A stretch of 64,000 nt of DNA. It comes from Pycnopodia helianthoides (lineage: Eukaryota > Echinodermata > Asteroidea > Forcipulatida > Asteriidae). A program made the position numbers and the translations under genes. Below, one piece after another: positions 59,771 to 64,000 of the stretch. The notes under the pieces are model-generated. The model had not been told where the DNA came from. It ran no database searches and was given only the letters and a program-made list of their open reading frames with translations. Position 1 is the first letter of the stretch. The number at the start of each line of letters is the position of its first letter. The DNA is taken from the NCBI GenBank assembly GCA_032158295.1, contig CM063256.1, forward strand, positions 12,880,953-12,944,952, given 5' to 3'.

Positions 59771-60533
59771 AAGTATAACAAGTACATTTTTTATGAAAAA
59801 ATGCTTGTGGCTAATTAAAACAAACAAATAACTTGTAAACTGACTCGATAAAAACCATAAACTTGTTATTGATAATCGTCATTAATCAACGGTACCGAAG
59901 AGGGAGGGTTACGTACGATCGCTTTAGTAATTTTATCATTCATAAATATAGCCTATTAGTTTTCTTCCTCCATGGTTTTACTAAAGTATTTGTAGCGATC
60001 CGATTGCCTTCACTTGATTAAAAATGAGACCAAAGTTCTTACAATGTTCCAAATTTCGTCCACAAAAAGAACAATTTAATACAAACTATTTGCAACATAT
60101 CCAGATCTCAGTTATTTCTTACTTTGCTAGCAGGAGGCATCAGTTTAGATAGTTGTAAAAATCCAAATCACTGACGTTTAGTCGAAATAAACAAACCATC
60201 ATCCACATGTGAGTCAAAGAAACATGTACCTGTAGTCTGGCTGCAAACCAGTTCACCATGCCTACACAGTAAGTCTGCATAGCCATACCACACAGTACAT
60301 GGGCCATCTATCCAAGGAGGTGAAAACTAGACACGGTGGACTGTCACTTGTGAAAGGAATGTTGCTATTGGCTGTTGAATTCCGACAGCTAGTGAGAAAC
60401 GAATTTTTCCATTGGCTGATCGTGCTGTTCATGTAGCAAACTGTGTACATGTACATACGCTGTGTGTGCATGTTTACATTGTGTGAAGAAAACTTGGATG
60501 TTCCGTGCGGCGAAACTTTATTAAATTTACTTG

Positions 60534-60592
60534 CACAAAAGCTGCAGTTTTTATTTTAAAAGTCTTTTCATATAAAACTGCAGCTTTTGTGT
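60534..60592. repeat. About 20-bp hairpin
   Basis: CACAAAAGCTGCAGTTTT and AAAACTGCAGCTTTTGTG flank a short AT-rich loop inside the CAGGG element. Confidence 0.85.
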
Positions 60593-60862
60593 ATAAAAAG
60601 GTAGCCTCCTCTGTTAAAAAATAATAATAGTCAGAGTTCTGTTGTACTGTTGCTGATATTTTTGACTGGCCAGCCGGACCACTTGGCAAGGTGTTTCAGT
60701 TGGTCCGCCGCCGTTTCAACTGGCATTTGGCCAGCGGACCACCGCTAAGGTCGAACCCTGCCAATTGAGCTCAAGTTTTTACAGGTTTGTTATTTTATCC
60801 ATGTTGAGATACACCAAGTGAGAAGACTGGTCTTTGACAATTACCAATAGTGTCCAGTGTCT

Positions 60863-61252
60863 TTAAAGGATCATTGCAAAATTGGTAGAACCTTGTAAAA
60901 TATACTTTTTGATCACAGATTTACATTAAACTTACACAGTCTAATGATGATGATAGTAGAAAACATCCCTAAAAATATTTCTGTCTGAAATGCCATATTT
61001 GATGAGAAATGAATAAACTAATTTTCCGATTGGAGTTTATCGCTCAGTGAGCGTTTTATTAATTTTTTGAATCTTTATGATTTCATGCAAATGTGTAATC
61101 GGTTTTTCAGTATTTTCTTGTGACCCAGATGGCTGATCGATCTCAAACTTCTACAGGTTTGTCAGTTTATGTATATGGTGGATTACATAAAGTGCTTAAC
61201 ACTGCCAGCAACTGTTTTGCTAGCAAAAACCAATTCTGTAATGTTCCTTTAA
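60863..61252 (-). mobile_element. Family C TTAA element
   Basis: TTAAAGGATCATTGCAAAAT to CTGTAATGTTCCTTTAA. Shares its TTAA with the B end on the left and the D start on the right. Confidence 0.9.
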
Positions 61253-61591
61253 AGGCCCTGTTACTATTGGTAAAATAAAAAAAAACACAATGCTCACAGA
61301 TTCACACATAACTTACATGATTTAAAGTAAGTAATGGTAGAAAGGGTTCCTTAAAATATTTCTGCCTAAAATGCTTTCGTTTCTGAGAAACGAGTAAAAC
61401 AATAGTAATTATCGCGCGCGATAATTTGAAAAAACAGAAAACACATAAGATCTCTTTTCACTATTTTCTCGTGACCTCGATGACCAATTGAGCTCAAACT
61501 TTCACAGGTTTGTTTGTTCATGCATATGTTGAATCACACAAAATGTGGACACTGATTTTGAGCTGTTACCAAAAGTGTACAATACCTTTAA
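61249..61591 (+). mobile_element. Family D TTAA element
   Basis: TTAAAGGCCCTGTTACTATT to GTGTACAATACCTTTAA with ATTATCGCGCGCGATAAT inside. Confidence 0.9.
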
Positions 61592-63059
61592 AACAACATA
61601 GTGTAACCTCGATGGCGGTTCTTTGCATTGTTGATGACCAGGTCATTCAACAAATATTCACCAAGAACATGGAATTTTTCACTCTGCATCTATAGCTTTC
61701 TGAGCAAATCTGTTAGGACCGTGGTCTACTGTGCAAGCAGTATGGGCTTTGCAAGTCTCGCGCCGCGTATCGAAAACGTGAAAACGACTCGAACGGAGAC
61801 TGTATTTTTCTATGAAATCAAATCTTCTGTTCAAATTTACTTTTGTTACAAAGTCTTTGAAAATAACATAGGTCGGAGTGTAATACAAATAATTGATTTT
61901 TTTATTTTTTTTTAAAACCCCATTTGCCAATCATACCCGAATGTGTGCGACCATTACATAGGCTTAATGATAACATAAACGTCAGTTGGGCAACATTATT
62001 ATTTCTTTACAAGTATTACCTGTTGATTGATAAATTCATTTTACTAATATAATTAACGGCTTTACTTTCTAAACAATATGATATACTTTTTACAGCCAGA
62101 TAGGCCTAAACTTTAACTACATTTAACATAAAAGTGTTTTGAAGAAACAAAAATCGCGCATACGTAAACCTCATTAATGGTTGGGACCAAGTTGGTCCCG
62201 GATGTTCGAATACGCGCGAGACTTGCGCAGTCCAGTTATTGTGATTGACCCAGCAGTGTTGTTGCTGAACAACCGTACACTGTGCAGTTTTATTTTGTTG
62301 TCAATTATTTTGTACTTCCTTTATTTGCCCAGGGTGAGCCAAAACCACCGAGACCGGTTTTCATTTTGGGGCCTGCGTTTAAAAAAAAAAAAAAAATACA
62401 TATAGGCCTAAGTGTATAAAGTTACTTCCGATTATTTGTTTTTAAGGACTTGTCACAAAGGACAATTTGTTTTCAGGCAACTTGGAGCCAACTTACTGCA
62501 CTGCATGCAGAAGGAGGACTCTGGCAGCACAACACACATTATTTTAGCTGTAACTCACTATCCCCAAGAAAATAAAGAGAAAGCTAAAGTTTGATTGAAT
62601 CTCCTTATTGGAGCCTGGAACTGCAGTTGCCTGTAAATTGCCTCGTGTGACATGGCCTTAAGACAAGCCAAAATAGAGAATTGTGTATACAAGTATTAGC
62701 AAACTGCAATGAACAACTAATAAGACAATAATAAAATTAATAATAGTATTCATTTTACAGATAACGTGAGAAAGAACCATTTCGAAAAAAAAACAAACAA
62801 CAACAAACAACAACTGACATCAAACTTAAAACTGTATGTAAAAAAAGGCAGGGGAAAGTGCAGGGACATACAATAAAATTAAAGAAAATCACAAAAGGCC
62901 GAAAAAAAGAAGAAAACAAGAAAACAAAAATCTATTAAAATCCTGCGGAGCACGACACTAAGGCCGAGATGTGTGGAAGAACCCCCCCCCTTATAATAAG
63001 GCTAATTATTATCCCAATTGTGCTCAATGTTCCCCCCCCCAAATCAGATGTACCAAGAC
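61592..63059. other. No gene recognised
   Basis: AT-rich; short open frames only; C-runs at about 62983 and 63030. Confidence 0.4.
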
Positions 63060-63340
63060 CATAGAGTTATATAGAAAAACTAGAGGGCGCACAAGCTAAT
63101 ACGTGACTCGTCGCGCGGTTGGTGCGGCCATGTTTTAAGTACCATGCCATTACTTTACTGTACGGGAAAACAACAACATGATGACCGAGCGCGTGATGCG
63201 TGCATTTTCCATACGACATCGTATACTTCGTACTCAATTTTGCCCTCTATAAAATGGCGCTCGTGTCTCCTTGCGGTCCCGGCGCGTTTGTGCACGCAGT
63301 ATTGCCAGTGCACCCTCTAGTTCTTATATATAACTCTATG
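63060..63340 (-). mobile_element. Family F inverted-repeat element
   Basis: CATAGAGTTATATAGAAAAA to TATATAACTCTATG, the reverse of 2875-3170. Confidence 0.85.
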
Positions 63341-63360
63341 ACCAAGACTTGGTACCAAAC

Positions 63361-63388
63361 ATTGATCTACATTATACTGTAGATCAAT
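63361..63388. repeat. Palindrome related to 14433-14467
   Basis: ATTGATCTACA and TGTAGATCAAT arms around a short TTATAC centre. Confidence 0.8.
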
Positions 63389-63470
63389 GGTACCAAATCA
63401 AAGGGTGACTCTACATGATTATGGTCACGCTGGGCTTATTAATAGATAGGTTGCAGTGTGACGTAAATCG

Positions 63471-63651
63471 GCCATCTTTACGGGCAGTTTAGAACAAACA
63501 GTCGTGCGTTTCGTGTGAGAACGGCGTGCAACACGCGCGCATTTTCACGAAACTCATTGCAGGATTGGTCAGTGAACAACGCGGCTGCGTTAATAAGTTG
63601 AGCGTTTGACGCACCTGCAAGCCAAAATGCAATTTGCCCGTAAAGATGGCG
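63471..63651. mobile_element. Short inverted-repeat element
   Basis: GCCATCTTTACGGGCA at 63471 and its exact reverse complement ending at 63651. Confidence 0.6.
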
Positions 63652-63868
63652 TCTACTGGGAACTATCTATAGTCCTTTTCTTTGTCCCACGACACCCAGC
63701 TCATCATCAAAGGCACATTCTCCATTCATGTTTACATAGCGCGTAGCAAACCTTTCCAGGTGAAATAACGGGTGTCCAACTTTTCTGAACCCACTAGTCC
63801 AAAACAATTATTGTTATTCAACCAATGGCAATGAAGGACCATCTAGCTGGAAGTGACGTGGGACCTGA

Positions 63869-64000
63869 TGGGCCAAATTTCATAGAGCTGCTAAAGCAGA
63901 AAACATTGCTTAACAATTTTCTGCTAAGCAGAAATGAGCAGAATACCAGTCACAAATTGTACTTGCGACGTGGTAGTTTTGGCTGCTAACCTTTTTCTGG
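63869..64000. mobile_element. Family A element, cut by window edge
   Basis: GGGCCAAATTTCATAGAGCT and the internal AGAATACCAGTCACAAATTG match other A copies. Confidence 0.8.

Larger units (their letters stand above)
58374..60760. mobile_element. 2.4-kb element with CAGGG ends and CCAAT duplication
   Basis: Ends CAGGGGTTGCCCTTAAC and, reverse-complemented, CAGGGTTCGACCTTAGC. The subterminal parts share ACTGGTCCGCC/CCAACTGG motifs. The 5-bp CCAAT flanks (58369-58373 and 60761-60765) are a target duplication, proven by the empty site in other B copies (GACCAATTGAGC). No transposase frame seen; superfamily unresolved. Confidence 0.8.
58091..60866 (-). mobile_element. Family B element split by an insertion
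   Basis: Left part 58091-58373 (AAGGCAGTGGACACTATTGG to CTTCGACGACCAAT) and right part 60761-60866 (CCAATTGAGCTCAAG to GTGTCCAGTGTCTTTAA) together make a normal B copy. They are separated by 2387 bp, with CCAAT duplicated at the break. Confidence 0.85.

Overview
This window looks like nuclear DNA from an invertebrate deuterostome, most probably an echinoderm; the species cannot be told from the sequence. The reasons are spliced metazoan genes with GT-AG introns, an AT-rich background, and a very heavy load of short inverted-repeat elements. Nothing points to a prokaryote or organelle. Three genes are recognised, all on the minus strand.

(1) About 374-9996 holds the 5' ten coding exons of SPO11, the topoisomerase-VI-like transesterase that makes meiotic double-strand breaks. 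The start codon is at 9994-9996. The exons join in frame for 282 residues, and the remaining C-terminal exons lie off the left end. The catalytic Tyr-Tyr pair and the Toprim acidic residues are intact. (2) 44739-45386 is the long first coding exon of a bHLH factor of the TCF23/TCF24 type, ending in a conserved splice donor. (3) 56149-57615 carries the last two coding exons of a GAREM-like adaptor: a proline-rich segment with SH3- and SH2-type docking motifs, then a C-terminal SAM domain. Its 5' exons should lie beyond the right end.

The 35 kb between SPO11 and the bHLH gene has no recognisable gene. It has several GC-richer segments with good splice signals, at about 15.5, 24.8, 29.9 and 33.8 kb. 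The first three are on the minus strand with partly compatible phases and may belong to one unrecognised gene; the fourth is an orphan plus-strand exon candidate.

Most of the rest is repeats. Three abundant families (B about 370 bp, C about 395 bp, D about 345 bp) have inverted termini, sit at TTAA and share an internal core, so they look like branches of one lineage of nonautonomous transposons. Other families are A (GGGCCCAATTTCATAGAGC ends), E (GGCTAC-repeat ends), F (TAGAGTTATATA ends), G (a near-perfect palindrome), H (AAGCCCGGTTCATACTTCC ends), two LINE fragments, tRNA-derived SINE-like pieces, a large foldback element (27547-28419), minisatellites and microsatellites. The right-hand 6 kb shows nested insertion clearly: a 2.4 kb element interrupts a family-B copy and itself contains a family-C copy, followed by a B-C-D chain sharing TTAA junctions.

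The three genes do not form a pathway. They act in meiotic recombination, transcriptional control and receptor tyrosine kinase signalling respectively.
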